Part shown: one piece after another, positions 7,661-15,038 of the stretch
Layout: every line of letters begins with the position of its first letter
How positions within the stretch are numbered: position 1 is the first letter of the stretch
Assembly (NCBI GenBank): GCA_016936015.1
Contig: JAFGPV010000085.1
Span: forward strand, 18,963-82,962
Source of the DNA: Pirellulales bacterium
GTDB lineage: Bacteria > Planctomycetota > Planctomycetia > Pirellulales > Thermoguttaceae
Length of the DNA stretch: 64,000 bases
Direction: 5' to 3'
Position numbers and translations under genes: made by a program
The notes under the pieces: model-generated
The model's database searches: none
What the model saw: the letters and a program-made list of their open reading frames with translations, nothing else
What the model was told of the DNA's origin: nothing

Positions 7661-9028
7661 ATGAGTACCATCGACCAGGCGTTCATCAAGGCTTACACCC
7701 AGCCGCCGAAGGGAAAAACCAAACCGCCTTCCAGGCCGAATGCTCAGGAACTGATGGCGGCGATTTCCCGGGAGAAGGCCTCCGGGGTGAGCGGCTCTCC
7801 GACCGAGGGTAAAAAAAAGGCCCCGCGGAAACCGTCCTCCAAACCGGCTGCGGTCGCTGCAACGAAAAAGAAATCATCCACGGCGGTCACGTCCCGAACG
7901 GAAAAGAAGACGGCGGCCAGCGCGTCAAAGACAAAAAAATCGGCGGGGAAAAAACCTCTCGCTCCGCCGAGAACGGCGCCGCAGGGGCCCCAGGCTGCGG
8001 AGACCTCGTATCGGCTGGATCCCCCGCAAGGAAACTTGCCGGCGCCCCGGCTGATGCCGCTGAAGGCCGCCGCCTCGGCGGGCAAGGCTTCGCCCGGTGA
8101 CACCCTATCCCTCCCCCCGCCCATTCCGCCGAATCCCGGGAAAACGTCACCCCCGCCGCCCCATATCCCCTTGGCCGAATCGCCGGCGCCTGCTCGGGAG
8201 GCGACGACCGGCACCGACCGGACGATCGCGGAAGGAACGGAACACGGGGGGCAGGAAGGGGACGGTCCAATTTTTTCCTTAAAACAATCGGGACCGTCCC
8301 CGAGCCTTCGGCCGGTCGGGGAATTGCAGGATTTCCGTCCAGCGCTCCAGGTCGAGTATTTGTCCTGGCCGCACGATTGCGGGCGGCTGGAATCGGCAGC
8401 GGGCGCGGAAGTGGACCGGGTGGCCGACTGTCTGGAGAACGCCCGCCGCGAGGGCAAAACGCTCTTCGGATTTGCCGCGATCCGTCCCGGCGAAGGAGTG
8501 ACCACGCTGTTGCTTGCCGCCGCCAAGCGGCTCATCGAGCGGGGGCATCGCCTGCTGCTGGCGGACGCGGACACGGCCGTGCCGCAGTTGGCTCGGCGTC
8601 TGGGCATCCTGCCGCAGGTCGGCTGGGAAGAGGCGCTGGCCGGGCGGCTGTCGCTGGCGGAGGCGGCCGTGGAGTCGCTCCAGGAAGGGAGCGTCGTGCT
8701 GCCGCTGCGAAGCGCCATCGCCCGGGAGACGTGGGATGCCGACGTCCGGCTCCGTTGGACGGAAGCCTTTCTGACGCTCCGGGGGCATTTCGATTTCGGG
8801 CTGGCCGATCTGGGCGCCTGGGAGCGATCGCCCTGGGCCGGCGGCGGGAAGCGGGAATCCACGCCCGGGGGCCTCGACGCCGTCCTCCTGGTCCGCCATC
8901 CTCAAAAAACCGCTTACGAGGAACTTCTCAACGTCCAACAACAATTCCTGCAGGCCGGAACGCCGGTGTTAGGAGTGGTGGAGAACTATGTACGAGAAAT
9001 ACTGGCAGCTTCGGCAAAAACCGTTTGA
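7661..9028 (+). CDS. CpsD/ParA-like P-loop protein with degenerate Walker A
   Basis: A 455-residue protein. Residues 1-235 are Lys/Ala/Pro-rich and disordered, including a block encoded by a palindromic repeat (EGDGPIFSLKQSGPSP, residues about 199-214). Residues 265-450 form a SIMIBI-type fold like the cytoplasmic domain of bacterial tyrosine kinases (CpsD/BY-kinase). The A-loop reads GEGVTT at 277-282, where the family has GxGKST/T, so the catalytic lysine is replaced by valine. The A' motif LLLADADTAVPQLARRLG and a Walker B-like FDFGLADLGAW are present. The protein may therefore bind nucleotide weakly or act as a scaffold. It overlaps the next ATPase gene by 41 bases. A role in polysaccharide export or assembly is inferred from the family. 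Confidence 0.75.
   Translation: MSTIDQAFIKAYTQPPKGKTKPPSRPNAQELMAAISREKASGVSGSPTEGKKKAPRKPSSKPAAVAATKKKSSTAVTSRTEKKTAASASKTKKSAGKKPLAPPRTAPQGPQAAETSYRLDPPQGNLPAPRLMPLKAAASAGKASPGDTLSLPPPIPPNPGKTSPPPPHIPLAESPAPAREATTGTDRTIAEGTEHGGQEGDGPIFSLKQSGPSPSLRPVGELQDFRPALQVEYLSWPHDCGRLESAAGAEVDRVADCLENARREGKTLFGFAAIRPGEGVTTLLLAAAKRLIERGHRLLLADADTAVPQLARRLGILPQVGWEEALAGRLSLAEAAVESLQEGSVVLPLRSAIARETWDADVRLRWTEAFLTLRGHFDFGLADLGAWERSPWAGGGKRESTPGGLDAVLLVRHPQKTAYEELLNVQQQFLQAGTPVLGVVENYVREILAASAKTV
8258..8301. repeat. GDSPIF-type palindromic element, copy B (in frame)
   Basis: A 44-base palindrome with arms GGGGACGGTCC and GGGACCGTCCCC around an AT-rich core. It lies inside the P-loop protein gene and encodes GDGPIFSLKQSGPSP without interrupting the frame. 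It falls in the disordered linker before the ATPase domain. Confidence 0.9.
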
Positions 9029-9809
9029 GCCGGGCGTCGATCCGAAGTTTTATTACCCGGGCGAGTCGCACCAGGCGGCGCTCTTGAAGTTGCGCTACGC
9101 TTTGGAGAACCGCCGGGGCGGGGCGCTGTTGACCGGCCCGGCGGGGATCGGAAAGACCTTGCTGACGGCGCTGCTGCGCGACGCGCTGGGCGAGGCGTTT
9201 ACGCCGTTCGTGCACCTCGTCTTCCCCCAGTTGACTCCGCCGGAACTGTTGGCCTACGCGGCCGACGCCCTGGAGGGTTCTCCCGGCGCCGTCGCGCCGG
9301 AGGCCGCGCCGCGGAACCTGCAGCGGATCGAGGCGTTCCTGGCGGGAAACTCTCGGAAGGGGCGGCACGCGGTGCTGGTCGTCGACGAGGCCCAACTGAT
9401 CGATTCGGCGGCAACCTTCGAGACCCTGCGGCTGTTGATGAATTTCACGACGGACGGAACTCCCGCCTGGACGTTGCTCCTGGCCGGTCAGCCCGCCTTG
9501 CTGCCCGTGCTGGGGCGGATGCCGCATTGGGAAGAGCGCTTCGCGGTGAAATGCCTGCTCCGGCCGCTGACGTTGGAAGAAACGGCCTCTTACGTGAATC
9601 ACCGTCTCCAGGTGGCCGGAGCCAAACGGACGATCGTCGACGCGGACGCCTTTCCCACGCTGCACGAACTGACGCACGGCCTGCCGCGGCGGATCAACCG
9701 CCTTTGCGACCTGGCCCTGCTGATCGGCTACGCCGAGGAACAGAAGACCCTGGGCGCCGCCCACTTCGAATCCGTCTGCCGCGAATTGGTGACCGTCGAG
9801 CCGGAATAG
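8988..9809 (+). CDS. ExeA/GspA-like AAA+ ATPase
   Basis: A 273-residue AAA+ protein. The opening MYEKYWQLRQKPFEPGVDP is the hallmark of the ExeA family (MYxxxxxLxxxPFxxxPDP). Walker A GPAGIGKTL lies at about residues 50-58 and Walker B AVLVVDEAQLI at about 127-137. A sensor region (LLLAGQPALLPVL) follows, and then the C-terminal helical lid with GLPRRINRLCDLALLIGY. In planctomycetes and proteobacteria such ATPases accompany secretion or exopolysaccharide loci, where they remodel cell-wall or export components. A GGAG sequence precedes the ATG, which overlaps the previous gene by 41 bases, so the two are co-translated. Confidence 0.88.
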   Translation: MYEKYWQLRQKPFEPGVDPKFYYPGESHQAALLKLRYALENRRGGALLTGPAGIGKTLLTALLRDALGEAFTPFVHLVFPQLTPPELLAYAADALEGSPGAVAPEAAPRNLQRIEAFLAGNSRKGRHAVLVVDEAQLIDSAATFETLRLLMNFTTDGTPAWTLLLAGQPALLPVLGRMPHWEERFAVKCLLRPLTLEETASYVNHRLQVAGAKRTIVDADAFPTLHELTHGLPRRINRLCDLALLIGYAEEQKTLGAAHFESVCRELVTVEPE

Positions 9810-9815
9810 TTCTGA

Positions 9816-9931
9816 GGGATTGGGGATTAGGGATTGAATGATTTTTCAAGCCGCTTGCGGCTTCGCATTCATCTTCTATCGATGCATCGAACTGCTAATC
9901 CCCAATCCCCAATCCCTAATCCCCAATTCCC
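9816..9931. repeat. Inverted heptamer array upstream of cheB
   Basis: The left half is three GGGATTR heptamers. The right half (9895-9931) is five units of the type CTAATCC/CCAATCC, the reverse complement. Between them is a spacer with a small palindrome AAGCCGCTTGCGGCTT. The right half ends at the base before the cheB ATG. Confidence 0.9.
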
Positions 9932-11017
9932 ATGGCCGCCAAAACGATCCGTGTCCTGGTGGTGGACGACTCGGCCGTGTGCCGCCGGATACTGACCGAC
10001 CTGATCGACGGGGCGCCGGGGATGCACGTCGTGGGCACGGCGGCCGACGGCCGGGAGGCCGTCGAGCGTGCCGGGACGTTGCTGCCCGACGTCGTGACGC
10101 TCGACGTGCAAATGCCCTGGATGAACGGCCTGGCGACGCTGGACGCCCTCTTCCAACGCCGCCCGCTGCCCGTCGTCATGGTTAGCTCGCTGACGAAGCT
10201 CGGGGCGAACGTCACGCTGGATGCCCTGGAGCACGGGGCGCTGGATTACGTCCCGAAGCCGGAGTACGGCGTGGATCTGCGGTCCGCCATCGAGGAGGAG
10301 TTGATCCGCAAGATCCGCATGGCGGCCGGCGCCGACGTACGGCGGATCCTGGCGCTGCGGGCGGAGCGGAAACGCCGTCGCGCCGAGCGTCCGGCGCCGG
10401 TGAAGCAGGCGCCGGCCGAAGCGCCCGGCGACGAGTTGGCCGAGCAGTGCATCGCAATCGGGATCTCGACCGGGGGGCCGCCGGCGCTCAGCGCGCTGTT
10501 CGAAGAGTTGAAGCCGCCGTTGCCGCCAATTGCCGTCGTGCAGCACATGCCCCCGAATTTCACCAAGCCCCTGGCCTGGCGGCTAAACGCCCTTAGCGCG
10601 TTGAGCATCAAGGAGGCGGAGGCCGGCGACGCGCTGCGGCCTAATCACGTGCTGATCGCCCCCGGCGGCCGACACTTGCTGCTCCGCCGGGCCGGTGCCG
10701 CGGTCTGCGCCGCGCTGGACGACGGTCCGCCGCAAAGCGGCCACAAGCCGTCGGCCGACGTGCTCCTGCAATCGGCCGCCGAAATCTACGCCGACCGCTG
10801 CCTGGGCGTGATCATGACCGGCATGGGCCGCGACGGCGCCGACGGATGCCGCGCCGTCCGCCGGCGCGGCGGTTTCGTCCTCGGCCAGGACGAGGCCTCC
10901 TCCGACGTCTACGGCATGAACAAAGTCGCCTTCACCGAGGGCAACGTCGATCGGCAATTCTCCCTCGGAGACGCCGCCGCCGCCATCACCCGGGAAGCGC
11001 GGCGGATGAGAAAATAG
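9932..11017 (+). CDS. cheB: Chemotaxis response regulator protein-glutamate methylesterase (CheB)
   Basis: A 361-residue protein of normal CheB length. The receiver domain (residues 5-120) has acidic pocket DD (12-13) and phospho-acceptor Asp58 in VTLDVQMPWM, then conserved Ser85-Ser86 and Lys109. The methylesterase domain (170-358) shows the catalytic triad Ser179 (GISTGG), His205 (VQHMPP) and Asp301 (MGRDGADG). It removes methyl groups from, or deamidates, chemoreceptor glutamates when phosphorylated by CheA. No cheR, cheA or receptor gene is nearby, so it is an orphan in this window. There is no Shine-Dalgarno sequence: a heptamer array ends directly at the ATG. Confidence 0.95.
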   Translation: MAAKTIRVLVVDDSAVCRRILTDLIDGAPGMHVVGTAADGREAVERAGTLLPDVVTLDVQMPWMNGLATLDALFQRRPLPVVMVSSLTKLGANVTLDALEHGALDYVPKPEYGVDLRSAIEEELIRKIRMAAGADVRRILALRAERKRRRAERPAPVKQAPAEAPGDELAEQCIAIGISTGGPPALSALFEELKPPLPPIAVVQHMPPNFTKPLAWRLNALSALSIKEAEAGDALRPNHVLIAPGGRHLLLRRAGAAVCAALDDGPPQSGHKPSADVLLQSAAEIYADRCLGVIMTGMGRDGADGCRAVRRRGGFVLGQDEASSDVYGMNKVAFTEGNVDRQFSLGDAAAAITREARRMRK

Positions 11018-11067
11018 GGATAAGGGATGAAGGATGAATAGATTCATCCCTCATCCTATTATCCCTC
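11015..11067. repeat. Inverted heptamer array between convergent cheB and FHA genes
   Basis: TAGGGATAAGGGATGAAGGATG on the left is mirrored by TCATCCCTCATCCTATTATCCC on the right. It spans both stop codons, so it probably forms a shared bidirectional hairpin terminator and supplies the last codons of the FHA gene. Confidence 0.8.
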
Positions 11068-11733
11068 CGGCTCGCCGATTTCGCGTAAATAGTGGGCCAG
11101 CCGGTCTTGCAGGTCGATGAGATTCTGCCACTGCCGGGCGTCGAGGGTTACGCGGTCGGTCTTGCCCTTCGAACGGACCGAATCGATCAGGCTCCGGATC
11201 CGCATGTGCAGATAGTGCAGCAGTTCGGCCAGTTGCGCGAGTTGGCCGGGCCGAAGCTCCTCGGGCAGTTCCGGCGGCATCAGGGTGTGCAGCACGGTCC
11301 GGGCGTCCAGCTCGCCGCTGAGGTGCAATTCCACGTCGAGCGAAACCGAGCCGGAATCCCGGTCCATTTCCTCGGCGTTCATCGTCACGCCCTCCGCGAG
11401 ATCCGCTCCGCGCATCTCGGCCAGCCGTCGGGCGATCTCTTCCCGCGATCCGTAGATCAAGACCGTCCGCCCCAGGGCGATCACGTCGCCCGGGTGCAGC
11501 ACCCATAGCTGCACGCTCTCGCCGTTGACCCGCGTGCCGTTGGTGCTCTCCAGGTCGGTCAGGACGATCTTCTCGGCGTCCTCCTGGATTTTCAAATGGT
11601 ACCGACTGATCCGCTCGTCGTTCAGTTGGACGGCGTTTCCTTCCTCGCGGCCGACCGTCAGCGGGGTCGGGACTTCGGTAAACTCCCGGCCCCGATCCGC
11701 ACCGTCGATGATTCGTAAAGTAATCAGCGCCAT
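11059..11733 (-). CDS. FHA domain-containing protein
   Basis: A 224-residue protein from the ATG at 11731-11733. The longer open frame upstream is not protein-like. The FHA domain (residues 3-100) has GREEGNAVQLNDERISRYH and LTDLESTNGTRVNG, the phosphothreonine-binding loops, and ends LGRTVLIYG. The C-terminal 110 residues are helical (LRPGQLAQLAELLHYLHMRI) and may be an interaction module; no enzyme domain is seen. It probably docks on Ser/Thr-phosphorylated partners in the cytoplasm. It is convergent with cheB, with a repeat between them. Confidence 0.88.
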   Translation of the reverse strand: MALITLRIIDGADRGREFTEVPTPLTVGREEGNAVQLNDERISRYHLKIQEDAEKIVLTDLESTNGTRVNGESVQLWVLHPGDVIALGRTVLIYGSREEIARRLAEMRGADLAEGVTMNAEEMDRDSGSVSLDVELHLSGELDARTVLHTLMPPELPEELRPGQLAQLAELLHYLHMRIRSLIDSVRSKGKTDRVTLDARQWQNLIDLQDRLAHYLREIGEPEG

Positions 11734-11965
11734 GATTAGATTTTTAACACGGGTTTCAAGCGAGGTCAAGTTGGGGAGCCTCAGGCAAGGCAAGTTATTA
11801 GCGACGCTTTCCGGATTCCCGAAATGCCGCTGATCCGTCAGGCAACGCCCCGCGAAAGCAATCGCGGGGGGAAAATGGGGGCCGGTTCCACCCCCGCGAT
11901 CGCCGTCGCGGGGTGTTGCGGCGGCCTGAACGATTCGGGGATCTATCCACACCGACGGCACATGT

Positions 11966-11997
11966 CGATGGACGCCGGCCGCAAGCGGCCGGGCTAA
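11966..11997. repeat. Short palindrome related to the TTTAGCGGCC family
   Basis: GCCGGCCGCAAGCGGCC followed by GGGCTAAAC resembles the ends of elements at 23970 and 29081. It is a small isolated copy between two divergent genes. Confidence 0.45.
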
Positions 11998-12082
11998 ACA
12001 TCGGATCTATTCTCTTAGCAGGAATTCACTTTTTCATCTATAATCAATGTTGGTTTCTTGGAGAAAGCAGAGGAACACGATC

Positions 12083-13189
12083 ATGCTGAACAAGTCGAAG
12101 GCCGGGTGGTTCATTGTGGCTCTTTCGCTTTGCGGCATGGCCGGGCATTATTCAACGTCCGATGCGGCCGCCGAGGAGAAGCCTTTGTATTCCCAGGAGG
12201 AAACGGCCGATTTTTGCAAGCGGTTTCAGATTGCTCCGATCGAGTTCCATTTCCCCAAGCAGTCGTTTTTGGAGGCCGGTTACGCGCCGCCGGGTGGGTA
12301 TGTGAAGGATTTCGGTGTCATCAAGCACGATGGGCGGTATCATCTTTTTCACATCGACGGCCGGCCCACGGAGCGGTGCTGCGAGTCGGGCAATGAGATT
12401 TCCTTCGGGCACGCCAGCACGGCCGACCTGCGACATTGGATCCGCCACCGGATGCCCTTGGCCGTGGGCGATCGCCCTTGGGAAAACGAGCACGTCTGGA
12501 CGCCCTTCGTGACCGAGTGGCAGGGGCGGTACTACATGTTCTACATGGCCGGCGGCCGGCACACGCCCGGCGTGCTGACGTACGCCGTCTCGGACGATCT
12601 GGAGACCTGGACCAAGTGGCCGGGCGGGGCCATCCAGACGGCCGGCGGGCGCGATCCGTTCGTCCGGATCGCCGACGGCGTGATCTACCTCTACTTCACC
12701 GCCAACGCCGGCGGCATCGAAGTGGTCACCAGCCGCGACATGCAAAAGTGGAGTCAGGCGAAAACCGTCTATCGCAATCCGCAGCGTCTTCCCGCCGAAT
12801 CCAGCTCGGTCCACCGCCGCAACGGCCGATGGGTGCTCTGGTTCAACGATTACATTCATTGCGCCGATCCGAGCGGCGATTTCCGCCCGGGGTACGTGTT
12901 TTCCGACGATCCCCTGAAGTTCGACCCGCAGCAACTCCGGGTCTTCAAGTTCACCACGCCGCTGCCGACGAAGTACGGCCCCCACGACTGGCTGGAAAAG
13001 CGGCCCATTCCCGTGAGCATCGAGCTGCTGGAGAAGGGCGAGAACACCTGGCTGGTGACCTACTTCCGCTGGCACCTCGATCGGTTCCGCCTCTTGATCG
13101 GCGCCCTGCATTGGGACACCGATCCGGCGAGCATCGAAGAGATCGTCACGCCCCAGCGGTTGAAGGAAGTCCGGGCGAAGATGCAGTAG
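12083..13189 (+). CDS. Secreted GH43/GH32-like five-bladed propeller glycoside hydrolase
   Basis: A 368-residue protein from ATG 12083; an ATG at 12047 adds 12 residues without signal character. Residues 1-32 are a signal peptide (KAGWFIVALSLCGMAG). The body has repeated blade motifs of the GH43/62/32 superfamily: YVKDFGVIKHDGRYHLFHI, FGHASTADLRHWIR, ENEHVWTPFVTEWQGRYYMFYMA, ISVAVSDDLETWTKW-like and SRDMQKWSQ. These pair an invariant acidic residue with Tyr/Phe/Trp-rich strands. The specific substrate (arabinan, xylan or fructan) cannot be told. It stands alone, with a repeat-rich island downstream. The fold call is firm, the family assignment less so. Confidence 0.78.
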   Translation: MLNKSKAGWFIVALSLCGMAGHYSTSDAAAEEKPLYSQEETADFCKRFQIAPIEFHFPKQSFLEAGYAPPGGYVKDFGVIKHDGRYHLFHIDGRPTERCCESGNEISFGHASTADLRHWIRHRMPLAVGDRPWENEHVWTPFVTEWQGRYYMFYMAGGRHTPGVLTYAVSDDLETWTKWPGGAIQTAGGRDPFVRIADGVIYLYFTANAGGIEVVTSRDMQKWSQAKTVYRNPQRLPAESSSVHRRNGRWVLWFNDYIHCADPSGDFRPGYVFSDDPLKFDPQQLRVFKFTTPLPTKYGPHDWLEKRPIPVSIELLEKGENTWLVTYFRWHLDRFRLLIGALHWDTDPASIEEIVTPQRLKEVRAKMQ

Positions 13190-13816
13190 GGTGAGTTGAC
13201 CTTCCCGGTGAATGGTCTTCTTGATTCTCTTTGCCGTTATTAATTGTTTCTCCTTTTCGGGCTGAATATTTGCACAAGAGGGGGTCTTCAAGTGCCGGTT
13301 TTTACGGGACGTCGAGTGAATTGTTGTGGGTGGCTGGAAGAGCACGGCGCGACAATAAAGGTGGTTTTTCCCATGTTTTTTGATGTTTTGCGAATTTTTG
13401 CACCGTTCCGATAAAGCGAGTTTTTGACGTTTTTCAATCCACAAAGTGAAGCCGTTATGTGTTTTTTTCGAGGAATTCAGGTTTTTTGGGGTGGAATTTT
13501 TGCCGGTGGGGTTTGGGGAGGGATGGAATTGTTGCTCGCCGGCAGGACACCGGCGGAGCCCGTGGCACACGAGCGGACGAGTTGGGAAACGCGTCCAACG
13601 GGTTTGGTCAACGGGCATGGCGTTTGGACAATTTCGGGTGAGAAAGGGCCTCATTGGTAGGGGTTGGATTATCGAAAGAAGTATTCCGGCGTGGCATCTC
13701 TCTTTCTCGCATATTCTCGAAGGGGCCATGGGAATGGGAGGGCGCATCGTATTCACGCAGGAGGGGTAGGATTCGGATCGAGTTTTGCAGGAAGAACCGC
13801 GGACGGCGGAGCCGTC

Positions 13817-13930
13817 TATTGATGCCGATGCAGCCCATGATCGTTGTTCCACCGCAAACACGGCTGTTCCAGCCGAGTTTGCTGGTTTTTTGGCCGTGGA
13901 ACGGTTCATTGGCAATGCAGGTCTTAATAA
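13817..13930. repeat. 114-bp direct repeat, copy 1
   Basis: It matches 14147-14260 over its full length with about five differences. It starts TATTGATGCCGATGCAGCCC and ends near AATGCAGGTCTTAATAA. Function is unknown. Confidence 0.93.
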
Positions 13931-13970
13931 TTGCAAATTGGTCATTGCAAATTTCAAATTGCAAATTGGA
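13931..13970. repeat. GCAAATT heptamer array
   Basis: About five degenerate units of the type TTGCAAA/TTTCAAA follow directly after the first 114-bp repeat. The same unit recurs at 28065-28103. Confidence 0.75.
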
Positions 13971-14005
13971 GGACGTGCAGGATACGGAATTCTCAGGTTC
14001 TCAAA

Positions 14006-14058
14006 CTGTAAACGCCACCACGGGGTTTATCCCCGTGGATCGATGATTGGCCGCTAAA
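14006..14058 (+). repeat. 53-bp hairpin element, copy 1 (inverted partner at 14269)
   Basis: The flanks CTGTAAACGCC and CGATGATTGGCC.CTAAA enclose an 8-bp stem, CCACGGGG/CCCCGTGG with loop TTTAT. The partner copy keeps the flanks and the stem length but has different paired bases. Confidence 0.85.
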
Positions 14059-14083
14059 GACGACGTTTTCCATCCTTTCTCTC

Positions 14084-14134
14084 TGTTTTTGTGGAGTTTG
14101 CCCGGCCCGAGGCCGGGCAAACTCCACAAAAACA
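14084..14134. repeat. Perfect 24-bp inverted repeat with 3-base loop
   Basis: The left arm (14084-14107, TGTTTTTGTGGAGTTTGCCC plus GGCC) is exactly complementary to 14111-14134; the loop is CGA. It is among the strongest hairpins in the window. There is no gene whose end it could terminate. Confidence 0.92.
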
Positions 14135-14146
14135 AGAACTATCCTT

Positions 14147-14260
14147 TATTGATGCCGATGCAGCCCATGATCGTTGTTCCACCGCAAACACGGCTGTTCC
14201 AGCCGAGTTTGCTGGTTTTTTGGCCGCGGAACGGTTCATTGACAATGCAGGGCTGAATAA
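14147..14260. repeat. 114-bp direct repeat, copy 2
   Basis: It lies 330 bases after copy 1, in the same orientation. Differences include tggccgC for tggccgT, gAcaatgcag for gGcaatgcag, and the last ten bases. Confidence 0.93.
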
Positions 14261-14268
14261 GCCCGTTT

Positions 14269-14321
14269 TTTAGTGGCCAATCATCGCCCCACCGGCACGA
14301 GGCCGGTGGAGGCGTTAACAG
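14269..14321 (-). repeat. 53-bp hairpin element, copy 2 (inverted)
   Basis: This is the reverse complement of the element at 14006-14058 in its flanks. The stem is CCACCGGC/GCCGGTGG with loop ACGAG, i.e. paired substitutions relative to copy 1. Confidence 0.85.
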
Positions 14322-14589
14322 TGTGAGTTAGGTTCCGGGGGACGGTCCTGAATGTTTGCTCGAATATACTGTACATATATACACGTATCTTGTCAAGCGG
14401 AGAATTCGCTCTTTTGGAAAACGCAACGATTTACAGCCTAAAGAGATGCGGCGTGATCCGCAGGGGGGTGGCCATTTTTCCAGATCCGGGAGGCGTTATG
14501 GATAAGGAGTTGCGAGGAGTTCGGTAGCCCGAAGGGCTTTACAATAGGATAACGGCTTTTCGTGACTGGCAAGGTCCTGATGGAGTCAC

Positions 14590-14643
14590 CGCAGTTACGT
14601 GAGGAGGCCAACCGGGAATGAGCAAGCGTGCCAATCGAGCCAT
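14590..14643 (-). pseudogene. 5' remnant of a REP-associated tyrosine transposase (RAYT)
   Basis: From ATG 14641-14643 the frame reads MARLARLLIPGWPPHVT, the diagnostic start of IS200-like RAYT transposases (usual form MARLARxVxPGxPHHVTQRGNR), and then diverges at once. The HUH pair, the catalytic tyrosine and the rest of the protein are missing. The 56 bases around and upstream of the start are nearly identical to those of the second remnant at 16663-16718. Confidence 0.8.
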
Positions 14644-14682
14644 GCCCGGAGACTGCCAGATTCCGCATCGCGCGTCAACAGT
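14627..14682. repeat. RAYT 5' flank, copy 1
   Basis: It matches 16663-16718 with about four differences (core CCCGGAGACTGCCA). It covers the first codons and the upstream region of both RAYT remnants, in the same orientation, and together they bracket the low-GC PEP-CTERM gene. Confidence 0.88.
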
Positions 14683-15038
14683 AAGGGGAGTCCCCCGAAT
14701 TCGGGATGAAATCAAATTTCCTATCACTCGGTGGTAGTTGACAATGGTTGAAGACGATGATATTTTACAAAGGTTAACTCATCTTTTTTTTATAAATAGC
14801 TTCTGAGGCAGCGTTAGCACACAGGCATAAACGAACATCGACCTGAAAAGGTGATGCGGGGGTGGGTGAATTCTTTCAACAACTGCTCGCTGCGCTCGGT
14901 TCTTTCGGGTCTTCGGTTTTGCCACTTTTAAATGTATCTATACGATCATTCACTGATGTATTGGAAGGTAAAGGGTATAAGTGAAAGTAAAAGTAATAGG
15001 CTTTTAATCTTATTCTTATTCACGAGGGAGAAATATCA

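Larger units (their letters stand above)
13190..15038. other. Repeat-rich non-coding island
   Basis: About 1.85 kb with no convincing gene. The first 620 bases are unusually T/G-rich and unstructured. From 13817 to 14321 lie two 114-bp direct repeats, a 24-bp perfect hairpin and two inverted 53-bp hairpin elements. A RAYT 5' remnant follows at 14590-14643. Open frames here on either strand have no family signature, and the same frame is reproduced by the direct repeats. Confidence 0.7.

Noticed and set aside
9816..9931. CRISPR array
   Set aside because: The repeats are 7 bases long, degenerate and contiguous, with no spacers.
13424..13769. Overlapping small frames in the G/T-rich stretch before the 114-bp repeats
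   Set aside because: They are three overlapping frames with biased composition and no start-site support.
12152..13957. Long minus-strand open frame opposite the GH43-like gene
   Set aside because: It is antisense to a well-supported secreted enzyme gene, starts inside a repeat and has no family features; open frames on the opposite strand are expected at this GC.
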